19,721 nt of DNA from DASPOF01 sp035626155. Its GTDB lineage: Bacteria; Desulfobacterota; Binatia; Binatales; Binataceae. The DNA is taken from NCBI GenBank assembly GCA_035626155.1, contig DASPOF010000029.1:1-19721 (forward strand), given 5' to 3'. The notes under the pieces were generated by a model. That model was given only the letters and a program-made list of their open reading frames with translations. It searched no databases and was not told the DNA's origin. Positions within the stretch are counted from its first letter, which is position 1; every line of letters begins with the position of its first letter. Made by a program: the position numbers and the translations under genes. Positions 1 through 7,897 of the stretch are shown piece after piece.

Positions 1-31
1 GCGGGCTAATTCACGTCGGATGATTATATAA

Positions 32-1084
32 GTGGCAGCACAGCTTTCAGTGGACGACGTCACCGAGGCGCTCGCTCGCATCAAGTATCCCGGTTACGCC
101 TCGGACATCATCGCACTCGGCATCGTCGAGGAGGTCGCCCCGGCGGCCGACGGCGGCGGCTTCATCGTGACGCTTCGCCAGCCGACCGAGCGCGACGGCG
201 CGATTCGCGAGATTGCTGGCGCAATCCATCACGCGCTCGCGCACGAGCTCGGAATCGCGAAGGTCGAATTCCGCGTGCGGCGGCTCGAGCCGGAACTCGG
301 CGAGAAGACCGGACGGGTGCATATCGAGGGCACCAGGTACATCGTCGCGGTCGCGAGCGGAAAGGGCGGGGTGGGCAAATCCACCGTCGCGGCGAATCTC
401 GCAGTGGCGCTCGCGCAGAAGGGGCTCAGAGTCGGGTTGCTCGATGCGGACATATACGGGCCGTCGATACCGATGATGTTCGGCGCATCGGAGGAGCGCC
501 CGCGCACCGCCGGCGCCCAGCAGGTGCATCCGATCGAGCGCTATGGCGTGAAGATGATCTCGATCGGCTTCTTCCTCGGCGAGCGCGCCCCGGTGATTTG
601 GCGCGGGCCGATGGTGATGAGCGCGGTGCGCCAGTTTCTGCGCGATACCGCGTGGGGCGCTCAGGACTTTCTGATCGTGGACTTGCCGCCGGGCACCGGC
701 GACGCGCAACTGACGCTCGCGCAGCAGGTCGCGCTCGACGGCGCAGTGATCGTCAGCACGCCGCAGGACCTGGCGCTGCTCGATGCGTCCCGCGCAATCA
801 AAATGTTCCGTCAACTGCACTGCCCGATTCTCGGCGTGGTCGAGAACATGAGCTATTTCATCTGCCCCGACTGCGGCGAGCGCGACGAGCTTTTCGGGCA
901 CGGCGGCGGCGAGCGGATGGCGAGCGAGGAGGGATGCGAGCTGCTCGCGCGAATCCCGATCTTCCCCGAAATCCGCGAGTCGGGCGATGCGGGCATGCCG
1001 GTCACGCTCCGGGACCCGAAGCATCCCGCAGCCGAGGCGTTTATGGAACTGGCGCGCAAGGTCGTCGCGGCGATGCAGCAATGA
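32..1084 (+). CDS. mrp: Mrp/ApbC-family iron-sulfur cluster carrier P-loop ATPase
   Basis: 350 residues, read from GTG at 32. Residues about 6-85 form a MIP18/DUF59-type domain, and the rest is an Mrp/NBP35 ParA-like P-loop ATPase. The deviant Walker A motif GKGGVGKST is at residues 110-118, the DADIYGPSIP switch motif at 138-147, and the bridging CPDC cysteine pair at C278 and C281. Family members bind a transient [4Fe-4S] cluster on the CxxC of a homodimer and pass it to apoproteins in the cytoplasm. Length and domain order match bacterial Mrp exactly. An in-frame GTG at 50 is an alternative start but would cut into the DUF59 domain; no strong ribosome-binding site is visible for either. 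The gene stands alone, 92 bp upstream of the inositol-phosphate synthase gene. The family call is secure, but its client proteins are unknown. Confidence 0.95.
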   Translation: MAAQLSVDDVTEALARIKYPGYASDIIALGIVEEVAPAADGGGFIVTLRQPTERDGAIREIAGAIHHALAHELGIAKVEFRVRRLEPELGEKTGRVHIEGTRYIVAVASGKGGVGKSTVAANLAVALAQKGLRVGLLDADIYGPSIPMMFGASEERPRTAGAQQVHPIERYGVKMISIGFFLGERAPVIWRGPMVMSAVRQFLRDTAWGAQDFLIVDLPPGTGDAQLTLAQQVALDGAVIVSTPQDLALLDASRAIKMFRQLHCPILGVVENMSYFICPDCGERDELFGHGGGERMASEEGCELLARIPIFPEIRESGDAGMPVTLRDPKHPAAEAFMELARKVVAAMQQ

Positions 1085-1109
1085 CTGCGCGCGCCATCGC
1101 CGGCGGTGC

Positions 1110-1136
1110 TTGCCCGCATTCCGATGTGTCTAATAT
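1110..1136 (+). promoter_or_regulatory. Weak candidate sigma70 promoter for the inositol-phosphate synthase gene
   Basis: TTGCCC at 1110-1115 and TAATAT at 1131-1136 lie in the 92-bp gap ahead of the ATG at 1177. The spacing is 15 bp, shorter than the ideal 17, and the -10 matches the consensus at only four of six positions. It is the best candidate seen in the gap, nothing more. Confidence 0.25.
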
Positions 1137-1176
1137 GTTGGCCTTCGACCGAGGCATCGCGCGTTAAGAAAAACCC

Positions 1177-2496
1177 ATGGCAACAAAAGATAACGTCCGG
1201 ATCTCCCCCGCGCAGGGCAAGCTCGGTGTTCTGATTCCGGGAATCGGCGCGGTCAGCACCACGTTCATCGCAGGCGTCGAGGCCATCAAACGCGGCATCG
1301 CGGCGCCCGTCGGATCGCTTACCCAGCTCGCCACCGTGCGCCTGGGCAAGCGCACCGAAGGACGAACGCCGCTCATCAAGGACCTGGTTCCGCTGGCGAG
1401 CCTGAACGATCTCGAGTTCGCCGGCTGGGACATCTACGAGGACACCGCGTACGAAGCGGCGCGAAAAGCCGCGGTCCTGGAACCCGCGCTGATCGAGCAG
1501 GTGCGCGAGCCGCTCGAGAAGATCCATCCGATGGAGGCGGTGTTCGATCGAGAGTACGTCCGCCGCATTCACGGCCCCAACGTGAAAGAGGCGCGCACCA
1601 AGATGGAAAAGGCCGAGATGTTGATGGACGACGTCCGCCAATTCCAGAAGCGCACCGGTGTTGCGCGCACCGTGATGATCTGGTGCGGATCGACGGAGGT
1701 CTTCCACAAGCCGTCGCAGGTACACGAGACGATCAAGAAATTCGAGCGCGGCTTGCAGAAGAACGACCCCGAGATCGCTCCCAGTCAGATCTACGCCTAC
1801 GCCGCGCTGAAGCTCGGAATCCCGTACGCCAATGGCGCGCCGAACTTGAGCGTCGATGCGCCCGCGCTCGTCGAACTCGCGCGCGAGAACGAGGTTCCCG
1901 TCTGCGGCAAGGACTTCAAGACCGGTCAGACCTTCATCAAGACCCTGCTTGCGCCCGGCCTGAAGGCGCGAATGCTCGGCATGTCGGGATGGTTTTCCAC
2001 CAACATCCTTGGCAATCGCGATGGCGAGGTGCTGGACGATCCGGGTTCATTCAAGTCCAAAGAGACGACCAAGCTGTCGGTCCTCGACCAGATTCTTCAG
2101 CCCAAGCTGTACCCGAAGCTATACGGAGATTTGTTCCACTCGGTGCGCATCAACTACTATCCGCCGCGCGGCGATGCGAAAGAGGGCTGGGACAACGTCG
2201 ATATCTTCGGCTGGCTCGGCTACCCGATGCAGATCAAAATCAATTTCCTGTGCCGCGATTCGATTCTGGCCGCGCCGCTGGTGCTCGACCTGGTGTTGTT
2301 CCTCGACCTGGCGCATCGCGCCGGGATGCGGGGGATTCAGGAGTGGCTGTCATTCTACTTCAAGGCGCCGATGCACGCGCCGGAGGTTTATCCGGAGCAC
2401 GACATCTTCATCCAACTGATGAAGCTCAAGAACACGCTGCGCTGGATGCGGGGCGAAGATCTGATTACTCATCTCGGACTCGAATACTACGATTGA
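1177..2496 (+). CDS. ino1: Inositol-1-phosphate (inositol-3-phosphate) synthase
   Basis: 439 residues, ATG start. The enzyme family converts glucose 6-phosphate to 1D-myo-inositol 3-phosphate with catalytic, regenerated NAD+, and makes the inositol headgroup for phosphatidylinositol-type lipids. An N-terminal Rossmann motif, IPGIGAVSTTF, is at residues 20-30. NGAPNLSVDAP is at 219-229, CGKDFKTGQT at 243-252, and the family signature GWFSTNILGNRDG at 271-283. The lysine-containing SFKSKETTKLS follows at 291-301; lysines here correspond to the active-site region of yeast Ino1. At about 440 residues it is longer than the roughly 365-residue actinobacterial form and shorter than the eukaryotic one, so it may belong to the intermediate-length bacterial group (inference). 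No inositol monophosphatase or CDP-alcohol phosphatidyltransferase gene is next to it. Confidence 0.93.
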   Translation: MATKDNVRISPAQGKLGVLIPGIGAVSTTFIAGVEAIKRGIAAPVGSLTQLATVRLGKRTEGRTPLIKDLVPLASLNDLEFAGWDIYEDTAYEAARKAAVLEPALIEQVREPLEKIHPMEAVFDREYVRRIHGPNVKEARTKMEKAEMLMDDVRQFQKRTGVARTVMIWCGSTEVFHKPSQVHETIKKFERGLQKNDPEIAPSQIYAYAALKLGIPYANGAPNLSVDAPALVELARENEVPVCGKDFKTGQTFIKTLLAPGLKARMLGMSGWFSTNILGNRDGEVLDDPGSFKSKETTKLSVLDQILQPKLYPKLYGDLFHSVRINYYPPRGDAKEGWDNVDIFGWLGYPMQIKINFLCRDSILAAPLVLDLVLFLDLAHRAGMRGIQEWLSFYFKAPMHAPEVYPEHDIFIQLMKLKNTLRWMRGEDLITHLGLEYYD

Positions 2497-2571
2497 ATAT
2501 CTCTCAATACTTCTGGTTACCCTGGGCATACCTTCCACGACGCCACCATATGCACATAGAATCGACTTGCG

Positions 2572-3804
2572 ATGACTGTGCTGCGTGACAAGACGATAGT
2601 GCTGGGCGTGACCGGCGGGATTGCCGCGTACAAGGCGGCGGAGCTGGTCCGCCTGCTCGTGCAGGGCGGCGCGCGAGTGCGCGTTATGATGACGCGCAAC
2701 GCGCGCGAATTCATCATGCCGCTCACGCTTCAGACGCTCAGCCAGCAGCCGGTCGCGACCGACACCTTCAGCCTTACCCAGGAATCCGAGATCGGCCACA
2801 TCCAGATCGCCGACTCGGCGGATGCGATCGTGATCGCGCCCGCCACCGCCGACGTGATTGCGAAGGCCGCAACCGGCATCGCCGATGACATCGTCACGAC
2901 GGTCCTGCTCGCGACGCGCGCGAAGGTCGCATTCGCCCCCTCGATGAACGTGCACATGTACGAGCATCCCACGGTCGCCGAGAACCTCGCGAAGCTGCGC
3001 TCGCGCGGCGTGACGGTCGTCGAGCCGGGCGAGGGCGCGCTCGCGTGCGGTTACGAGGGCAAGGGGCGGCTTGCGGAGCCCGCGGTGATCGTCGAGGAGA
3101 TCGAGCGGATGCTCTCGCCGCAGGACCTCGCGAGCGAGCGCGTGCTGGTCACCGCCGGACCCACGCAGGAGGCTATCGATCCCGTGCGCTTCGTCTCCAA
3201 CCGGTCCTCCGGCAAGATGGGTTTCGCGATCGCGCGCGCCGCGTGGCGTCGCGGCGCGCAGGCGAAGCTGGTGTCGGGTCCATCGGCGCTGCCCACGCCG
3301 CGCGGCGTCGAACGTATCGATACGGTCAGCGCAGCCGAGATGCTTGCCGCCACCGCGCGCAACTTCCCATGGTGCACGGCGCTGGTGATGGCGGCGGCGG
3401 TCGCGGATTTCCGTCCCGCCAGCCCCGCATCGGGCAAGGTCAAGAAGGACGCGAACGGACTTGCGCTCAAGATGGAGGCGATTGCCGACGAACTTCCCAA
3501 GCTCGCGGCGCGCAAGGGCTCGCGAATCATGGTGGGCTTTGCCGCTGAAACCGAAAACCTCGAAACCAACGCGCGCGACAAACTCAAGCGCAAGCGTCTC
3601 GACCTGATCGTCGCGAACGACGTCGGCCAGGAGGGCGCCGGGTTTGGCGCCGATACCAATATCGTTACGCTGATCGGCGCTGACGGCCGCTCTGAGAGCC
3701 TTCCCAAGCTCTCGAAGGATGAAGTGGCCGATTTGATTCTGAGTCGCGTCGCCGCGATTCGCGCCTCGCGCTCGAAGCCCGCCCGCTTGCGCGCAGTGCG
3801 CTGA
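2572..3804 (+). CDS. coaBC: Bifunctional phosphopantothenoylcysteine decarboxylase / phosphopantothenate-cysteine ligase CoaBC
   Basis: 410 residues. The fusion catalyses two successive coenzyme A steps: ligation of cysteine to 4'-phosphopantothenate (CoaB) and FMN-dependent decarboxylation to 4'-phosphopantetheine (CoaC). The CoaC half spans about 5-185, with the flavoprotein start VTGGIAAYKA, active-site H76 in ESEIGHIQIA, the PSMNVHMYEHP substrate clamp at 123-133, and C159 in the ACGYEGKGR motif. The CoaB half begins near 190, with TAGPTQE, N210 in RFVSNRSSGKMG, and K289 in the SGKVKK segment. All key residues of the E. coli enzyme are present, so both activities should be intact. It starts at ATG 2572; GTG at 2578 is an alternative, and no clear ribosome-binding site is seen. 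It converges on the phospholipase-like gene, with 32 bp between them. Confidence 0.96.
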   Translation: MTVLRDKTIVLGVTGGIAAYKAAELVRLLVQGGARVRVMMTRNAREFIMPLTLQTLSQQPVATDTFSLTQESEIGHIQIADSADAIVIAPATADVIAKAATGIADDIVTTVLLATRAKVAFAPSMNVHMYEHPTVAENLAKLRSRGVTVVEPGEGALACGYEGKGRLAEPAVIVEEIERMLSPQDLASERVLVTAGPTQEAIDPVRFVSNRSSGKMGFAIARAAWRRGAQAKLVSGPSALPTPRGVERIDTVSAAEMLAATARNFPWCTALVMAAAVADFRPASPASGKVKKDANGLALKMEAIADELPKLAARKGSRIMVGFAAETENLETNARDKLKRKRLDLIVANDVGQEGAGFGADTNIVTLIGADGRSESLPKLSKDEVADLILSRVAAIRASRSKPARLRAVR

Positions 3805-3809
3805 AGGTG

Positions 3810-3823
3810 GCGGGCAAGCCCGC
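3810..3823. terminator. Short hairpin between convergent coaBC and phospholipase-like genes
   Basis: GCGGG and CCCGC flank a CAAG tetraloop in the 32-bp gap between the two convergent stops. The stem has only 5 bp and no T-tract on either side, so intrinsic termination is uncertain. Confidence 0.3.
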
Positions 3824-3836
3824 GGATTGTCCTGAT

Positions 3837-4760
3837 TCAGGAAGCGGCCGTGACCGCCGTGAACGGGCTCTCGCGCAGATGCAGGCGCATCTCATCGAGC
3901 ATCGTCGCCGCCATTCGGCGCGCGGTCCGGCTGGGCTTGGGGCCGAGCCGATTGAGCCGCTGGAGATTTCTTCTGAGCGCGAGCGCGCTTCTGACCGCCT
4001 GCTCGCCCATCGGATCGAACCGGCAGGCCGCTGCGCCGTGCGGATCGTGAAGCACTCCCGAGATCGCTCCGCACGATGCCTGCGAAAAGAGTTCGATGTC
4101 CTCTGTTTCGGAGGCATTGGGCCCGCCGAGCGCCTTCATCGCGCTGTCGAACTGCCGGATGCGCCTGAGGCCGCCCTCGAAGATTCGCCTATGAGTCGAA
4201 AACCCGAAGAACGGGGTTTCGACCGCCCGCTGGAGCATCCGGTTGAGCGGACGGAAGTCGGCCCTGACGAGGTTCACCAACAGGTCGCGATAGTCGGCAT
4301 CCTGGAAGCTGTCGAAGCGCGCCTCGGTCAGCAGATGGCTTGCGATTCCCGAATCGTAGCGGCCCACGAATCGCGCGGGCAGAAAGAAATTGTGCGCGAC
4401 CACGTCGCCGGCCAGATGCGCGAGATACCCCAGCGCAAACGCGTGTTGTTCGGCCCCGCGCGCGGACTTGAGCAATCCGAGCCCCGTCGCCCAGTTGTGC
4501 GAATGGCGCCGAAGCCGGCTCTGGAGCCGGCGCCCCTGCACGATATCCGGAGCCAGGCTGCCGTAAAGGAAGACTTCCGGCAGGGCGGCGAGCGTTGCCT
4601 CGATCGGATGGCCGGGAGTAATAACCGTCGCGAGTACCTGTACGCCGAGCGCGACGTGAGTGATCGGTCCCCACGCCCAGGCCGGTGTCGGCGCGAGGAT
4701 GACGAGCGCGATGACCGAGCAGGCTGCCGCGATTATCATGATGATGCGCCGGGCGCGCAT
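3837..4760 (-). CDS. Secreted zinc-dependent phospholipase C-like protein
   Basis: 307 residues from ATG at 4760. The start was chosen because it gives a classical signal peptide: RARR, then a hydrophobic run to about residue 25, and an AWA cleavage site after A29. The mature chain then begins with W30. In zinc-dependent phospholipase C (PF00882 type, Bacillus cereus PlcB) the mature N-terminal Trp itself coordinates zinc, and that arrangement is reproduced here. Other likely zinc ligands follow in order: H35 (WGPITH), D72 (APDI), H88 (RHSHN), H115 and D119 (LAHLAGD), and H123. The family hydrolyses phospholipids outside the cytoplasm, but many environmental homologues are untested, so the substrate is unknown. 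An upstream ATG at 4904 would add 48 residues, overlap the glycosylase gene and bury the signal peptide, so it was not used. Confidence 0.85.
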   Translation of the reverse strand: MRARRIIMIIAAACSVIALVILAPTPAWAWGPITHVALGVQVLATVITPGHPIEATLAALPEVFLYGSLAPDIVQGRRLQSRLRRHSHNWATGLGLLKSARGAEQHAFALGYLAHLAGDVVAHNFFLPARFVGRYDSGIASHLLTEARFDSFQDADYRDLLVNLVRADFRPLNRMLQRAVETPFFGFSTHRRIFEGGLRRIRQFDSAMKALGGPNASETEDIELFSQASCGAISGVLHDPHGAAACRFDPMGEQAVRSALALRRNLQRLNRLGPKPSRTARRMAATMLDEMRLHLRESPFTAVTAAS

Positions 4761-4793
4761 GCCGATTTTCGCGCCCGATCGTGAATCGATTGT

Positions 4794-5639
4794 ATGAGTG
4801 ACTCGACTGCGCCGCCAGACAGGTCCGTGATCCTCGCCACGCTTCGCGACTATGTCGAGCAGATCCGCGAGGAGGGGATGGAGGGTCTGCCGGCCGGGGC
4901 GCAAGCCGGCGCGCTCCCGCCCCGATCCGATCGGCCGGCTTCGGTCGAGCCCGCAACCGGTGCGTCGCCGCCGCGCTCAAGCGCGCCGCCGATCGCGCCG
5001 TCCGCTCAAGGCGCGCTGCCCCAACCGGCGGAACTCTTCTCGCGCTATCCGGGACTCGAGAAAACCGGATCGCTCGAGCAGTTGAGCGAGTTCATCGGCG
5101 ATTGCCGCCGCTGCAAGCTATGGCCCTTGCGCACCAACCTGGTGTTCGGGGTGGGAAATCCCAAGGCCGAGTTGATGTTCATCGGCGAGGCGCCGGGCGC
5201 CGATGAAGATGCGCGGGGCGAGCCGTTCGTCGGCCGCGCGGGCCAGCTTCTCACCGACATCATCGAACGCGGAATGGGAATGGCCCGCCGCGAGGTCTAT
5301 ATCTGCAACGTGATCAAGTGCCGTCCGCCCGAAAACCGCAACCCCGAGCCCGACGAGGTCGCCGCTTGCGAGCCGTTCATGATCCGCCAGATCGAGCTGG
5401 TCCGCCCGCGAATCATCGTCGGACTGGGCACCTTTGCGGTGCAGGCGCTGCTCAAGGTCAAAACGCCAATCGGACGGCTGCGCGGCGTATGGCAGGACGT
5501 GAGAGGAATTCCGATGATGCCGACCTTCCATCCGGCGTACCTGCTGCGCAATCCGAATGACAAGCGGCTTGTGTGGGCCGACGTGCAGCAGGTATTGAAG
5601 GCATTGGGAAGGCCGCTTCCGCGCCGCGGCGCCACGTGA
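4794..5639 (+). CDS. Family 4 (iron-sulfur) uracil-DNA glycosylase
   Basis: 281 residues. Family 4 enzymes excise uracil from deaminated or misincorporated DNA, starting base-excision repair, and carry a [4Fe-4S] cluster held by four cysteines. These are visible as C104 and C107 (DCRRC), C176 (IKCRPPENRNP) and C192. The uracil-binding motif GEAPGADEDARGEPFVGRAG is at 131-150, and the C-terminal HPAYLLRNP motif at 246-254. Residues about 33-78 are a low-complexity Pro/Ala/Ser linker, following an N-terminal helix (about 11-30) typical of the family. It diverges from the phospholipase-like gene with only 33 bp between starts. Its stop overlaps the next start as GTGA, so the two are probably co-transcribed and translationally coupled. 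Confidence 0.93.
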   Translation: MSDSTAPPDRSVILATLRDYVEQIREEGMEGLPAGAQAGALPPRSDRPASVEPATGASPPRSSAPPIAPSAQGALPQPAELFSRYPGLEKTGSLEQLSEFIGDCRRCKLWPLRTNLVFGVGNPKAELMFIGEAPGADEDARGEPFVGRAGQLLTDIIERGMGMARREVYICNVIKCRPPENRNPEPDEVAACEPFMIRQIELVRPRIIVGLGTFAVQALLKVKTPIGRLRGVWQDVRGIPMMPTFHPAYLLRNPNDKRLVWADVQQVLKALGRPLPRRGAT

Positions 5640-6970
5640 AACATCGAACCCCGATCGCTCGCTCTCTGGCTTTGGGAGCCATTATCGCGGCGTGCCTGTT
5701 GCTGATGGCGAATGCGCCCCCGCTTCGGGCCGAGCCGGCCGCATCGCATCCCTGGGTCGAATTGATCATAGTCAACGGCTCGATCAATCCCGCGGTCGCC
5801 GACTATGTCGCAGACTCGATCGCCGACGCGAACGACAAAAACGCCGCGGCGCTCGTGATCCAGCTCGACACCCCCGGCGGGCTCCTTGCGTCCTGCCAGC
5901 GGATCGTCAAAAGCCTGCTTGGCGCGCCGGTCCCGGTAATCGTGTACGTCGCGCCGTCGGGCGCGAGCGCCGCATCGGCGGGCACCTTTGTCACCGAGGC
6001 GGCGAACATCGCCGCGATGGCGCCCGGGACGACCATCGGCGCGGCCCATCCGGTCGAGGAGGGCGGCGAGGAGATCCACGGCGTGATGGGCCAGAAGATC
6101 GAGAACTTCACCGTCTCGTTTGCGCGCAGCATCGCGCGCCAGCGCGGCCGCAACGAGGACTGGGTGGAGGAGGCGGTTCGTCATAGCGTGGCGATCGGCG
6201 AACGCGAAGCGCTCCAGAAGCGCGTTATCGATATTGTCGCCCCCGACTTGAGGAGCCTGCTCATCCAGGCATCGGGCCGCAAGGTCGAAGCCGCGGGACG
6301 CACGGTCACGCTCGATGTCGCCGATGCGATCCTGCGGCGCAAGCGGATGACGCTCGGCCAGCAGCTCCTCAACACGCTCTCGGATCCGAATCTCGCGTAC
6401 CTGCTGATGATGGCCGGCGTGGTGGGCCTGTACTTCGAGTTCGCACATCCGGGCGTGTACCTTCCCGGCGTCGCCGGCGCGATTTGTCTCCTGCTCGCGC
6501 TGACCTCGTTCGAAGTTCTACCGGTCAACCTCTCGGGGTTGCTGCTGATCTTCTTGGGCATCGCGATGCTGATCACGGAGGCGTTCGTGACCAGCTACGG
6601 GATCATGGGACTGGGCGGAGTGGCCGCGTTCGTGATCGGGTCGCTGTTTCTGATCGACACGTCGAAGACCGATCTCGGCGTGAGTCACAGCATCATCTTC
6701 GGGGCGGCCGCGGCGGTCACGGCGATCATCCTGGGCCTGGGGTTTATCGTTGCGCGCGAGAGGCGGCGGCGCGCGACGACCGGCGCCGAGGCGATGGTCG
6801 GCGAAATCGGCGAGGTGCGCGAGGCGATCGCGCCGGGCGCGCCCGGAAAGGTGTTCGTGCATGGAGAGTTATGGCGCGCGGCCAGCGATGAGGCGCTCGA
6901 TACCGGCGTGCAGGCGCGCGTGATCGCGGTTCGAGGGCTCCAGGTGCAGGTAAAGAAAGTGGCGCAATGA
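5636..6970 (+). CDS. NfeD-family membrane-bound serine protease (ClpP-class), long form
   Basis: 444 residues from GTG at 5636, which overlaps the preceding stop as GTGA and starts just before a signal or anchor sequence (KHRTPIARS followed by about 15 hydrophobic residues). A longer frame from ATG 5573 would put the signal inside the chain. Residues about 40-215 are a ClpP/SppA-like protease domain. By comparison with Pyrococcus PH1510, S114 in SGASAASAG is the catalytic serine and K154 in MGQKIENF the lysine of the Ser-Lys dyad. Four or five membrane segments span about 250-375, followed by a C-terminal NfeD OB-fold domain (about 383-442). Long NfeD proteins cleave or regulate partner stomatin-type proteins at the membrane, and the next gene is such a partner. 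Confidence 0.92.
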   Translation: MKHRTPIARSLALGAIIAACLLLMANAPPLRAEPAASHPWVELIIVNGSINPAVADYVADSIADANDKNAAALVIQLDTPGGLLASCQRIVKSLLGAPVPVIVYVAPSGASAASAGTFVTEAANIAAMAPGTTIGAAHPVEEGGEEIHGVMGQKIENFTVSFARSIARQRGRNEDWVEEAVRHSVAIGEREALQKRVIDIVAPDLRSLLIQASGRKVEAAGRTVTLDVADAILRRKRMTLGQQLLNTLSDPNLAYLLMMAGVVGLYFEFAHPGVYLPGVAGAICLLLALTSFEVLPVNLSGLLLIFLGIAMLITEAFVTSYGIMGLGGVAAFVIGSLFLIDTSKTDLGVSHSIIFGAAAAVTAIILGLGFIVARERRRRATTGAEAMVGEIGEVREAIAPGAPGKVFVHGELWRAASDEALDTGVQARVIAVRGLQVQVKKVAQ

Positions 6971-6999
6971 GCCGATCGTTTTAGGAATCGGCCGGACGT

Positions 7000-7013
7000 C
7001 CCGCCTCGGCGGG
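7000..7013 (+). other. Intercistronic hairpin just upstream of the slipin ribosome-binding site
   Basis: CCCGC and GCGGG pair around a CTCG loop in the 60-nt gap between nfeD and the slipin start, ending 4 nt before the Shine-Dalgarno sequence. A weaker stem (GCCGAT/ATCGGC, 6971-6992) precedes it. These could mark an RNA processing site or tune slipin translation; that is inference. Confidence 0.3.
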
Positions 7014-7017
7014 GCAA

Positions 7018-7023
7018 AAGGAG
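7018..7023 (+). promoter_or_regulatory. Ribosome-binding site that decides the slipin start
   Basis: AAGGAG lies 7 nt before the ATG at 7031 but only 1 nt before the ATG at 7025. The spacing therefore favours the second ATG as the real start. Confidence 0.7.
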
Positions 7024-7030
7024 AATGCCG

Positions 7031-7822
7031 ATGTTTTCCGGAGTCGCATCAGTCGTGTTCATCGCCGCAATCTTCATCTTGAGCGGACTCAAGATCCTCA
7101 ACGAGTACGAACGCTCGGTCGTTTTCAGGCTCGGCCGGCTCATGCCCTACCGGGGACCGGGGGTGATCTTCATTATCCCGATTCTCGAGCGGCAGGTGCG
7201 GATCGATCTCCGCATCGTCACGCTCGACATTCCCGCCCAGGACGTGATCACGCGCGACAACGTGACCGTCAAGGTCAGCGCGGTTCTGTATTTCCGCGTG
7301 GTCGAGCCGTCGCGCGCGGTGACGCAGATCGCCAACTACCTGTTCGCGACACTCCAGCTTGCGCAGACCACGCTGCGCTCGGTCGGCGGGCAGAGCGACC
7401 TCGACGATCTGCTCAGCCAGCGCGAGAAGCTCAACGCCCGCATCCAGGAGATCGTCGATGCCCAGACCGAGCCGTGGGGAATCAAGGTTACCCTGGTCGA
7501 GATCAAGAACATCGATCTTCCCCAGGAGATGCAGCGCGCGATCGCCGCGCAGGCCGAGGCCGAGCGCGAGCGGCGCGCCAAGGTGATCGCGGCCGAGGGC
7601 GAGTTCCAGGCCGCGCAGCGGCTGGCGGAAGCGGCCGAGATCATGAGCCACAGCCCGATCACCCTCCAGTTGCGCTATCTCCAGACGCTCGCCGAGATCG
7701 CAACCGAGCACAACTCGACCACCGTCTTTCCGGTCCCGATCGATTTGCTCGAGCCGTTCCGCGCGATCCTGCAAAACGCGGCCGGAGAGCCGAAACCGCC
7801 GCCGGCGGGTTCATCGCGATGA
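7031..7822 (+). CDS. Slipin / stomatin-like SPFH-domain membrane protein
   Basis: 263 residues from ATG 7031. An N-terminal hydrophobic hairpin or membrane anchor (about 5-20) precedes the SPFH/Band 7 domain. Typical segments are NEYERSVVFRLGR, GPGVIFIIP, LDIPAQDVITRDNVTVKVSA and the helical IDLPQEMQRAIAAQAEAERE stretch, which continues as a charged Ala/Glu coiled coil. Proteins of this family oligomerise on the inner face of the cytoplasmic membrane and organise lipid microdomains. Placement straight after a long NfeD gene is the classic NfeD-STOPP pair, in which the protease acts on the C-terminal hydrophobic region of its partner. The C-terminus here carries FPVPIDLLEPFRAIL, a plausible oligomerisation or cleavage region. 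The gene belongs to the operon beginning at the glycosylase. Confidence 0.93.
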   Translation: MFSGVASVVFIAAIFILSGLKILNEYERSVVFRLGRLMPYRGPGVIFIIPILERQVRIDLRIVTLDIPAQDVITRDNVTVKVSAVLYFRVVEPSRAVTQIANYLFATLQLAQTTLRSVGGQSDLDDLLSQREKLNARIQEIVDAQTEPWGIKVTLVEIKNIDLPQEMQRAIAAQAEAERERRAKVIAAEGEFQAAQRLAEAAEIMSHSPITLQLRYLQTLAEIATEHNSTTVFPVPIDLLEPFRAILQNAAGEPKPPPAGSSR

Positions 7823-7831
7823 TGCTCGCGC

Positions 7832-7860
7832 GTGACATAGGAATCCGGGCGCGCTACGTT
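7832..7860 (+). promoter_or_regulatory. Candidate sigma70 promoter for the histidine phosphatase gene
   Basis: GTGACA at 7832-7837 (five of six -35 positions) and TACGTT at 7855-7860 (three of six -10 positions) are 17 bp apart, in the 75-bp gap before the ATG at 7898. The match is partial, and read-through from the slipin gene is equally possible. Confidence 0.3.
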
Positions 7861-7897
7861 TTATCAAGCAGGGGAGGCGCACAGCCGTAATTCCACA

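Noticed and set aside
3807..4784. Long plus-strand open frame of 325 codons
   Set aside because: It lies antisense to the phospholipase-like gene, is full of Arg/Glu with no recognisable domain, while the minus strand shows a signal peptide and ordered zinc ligands.
4761..4904. Longer start for the phospholipase-like gene at 4904
   Set aside because: It would overlap the divergent glycosylase gene and place the signal peptide 48 residues inside the protein.
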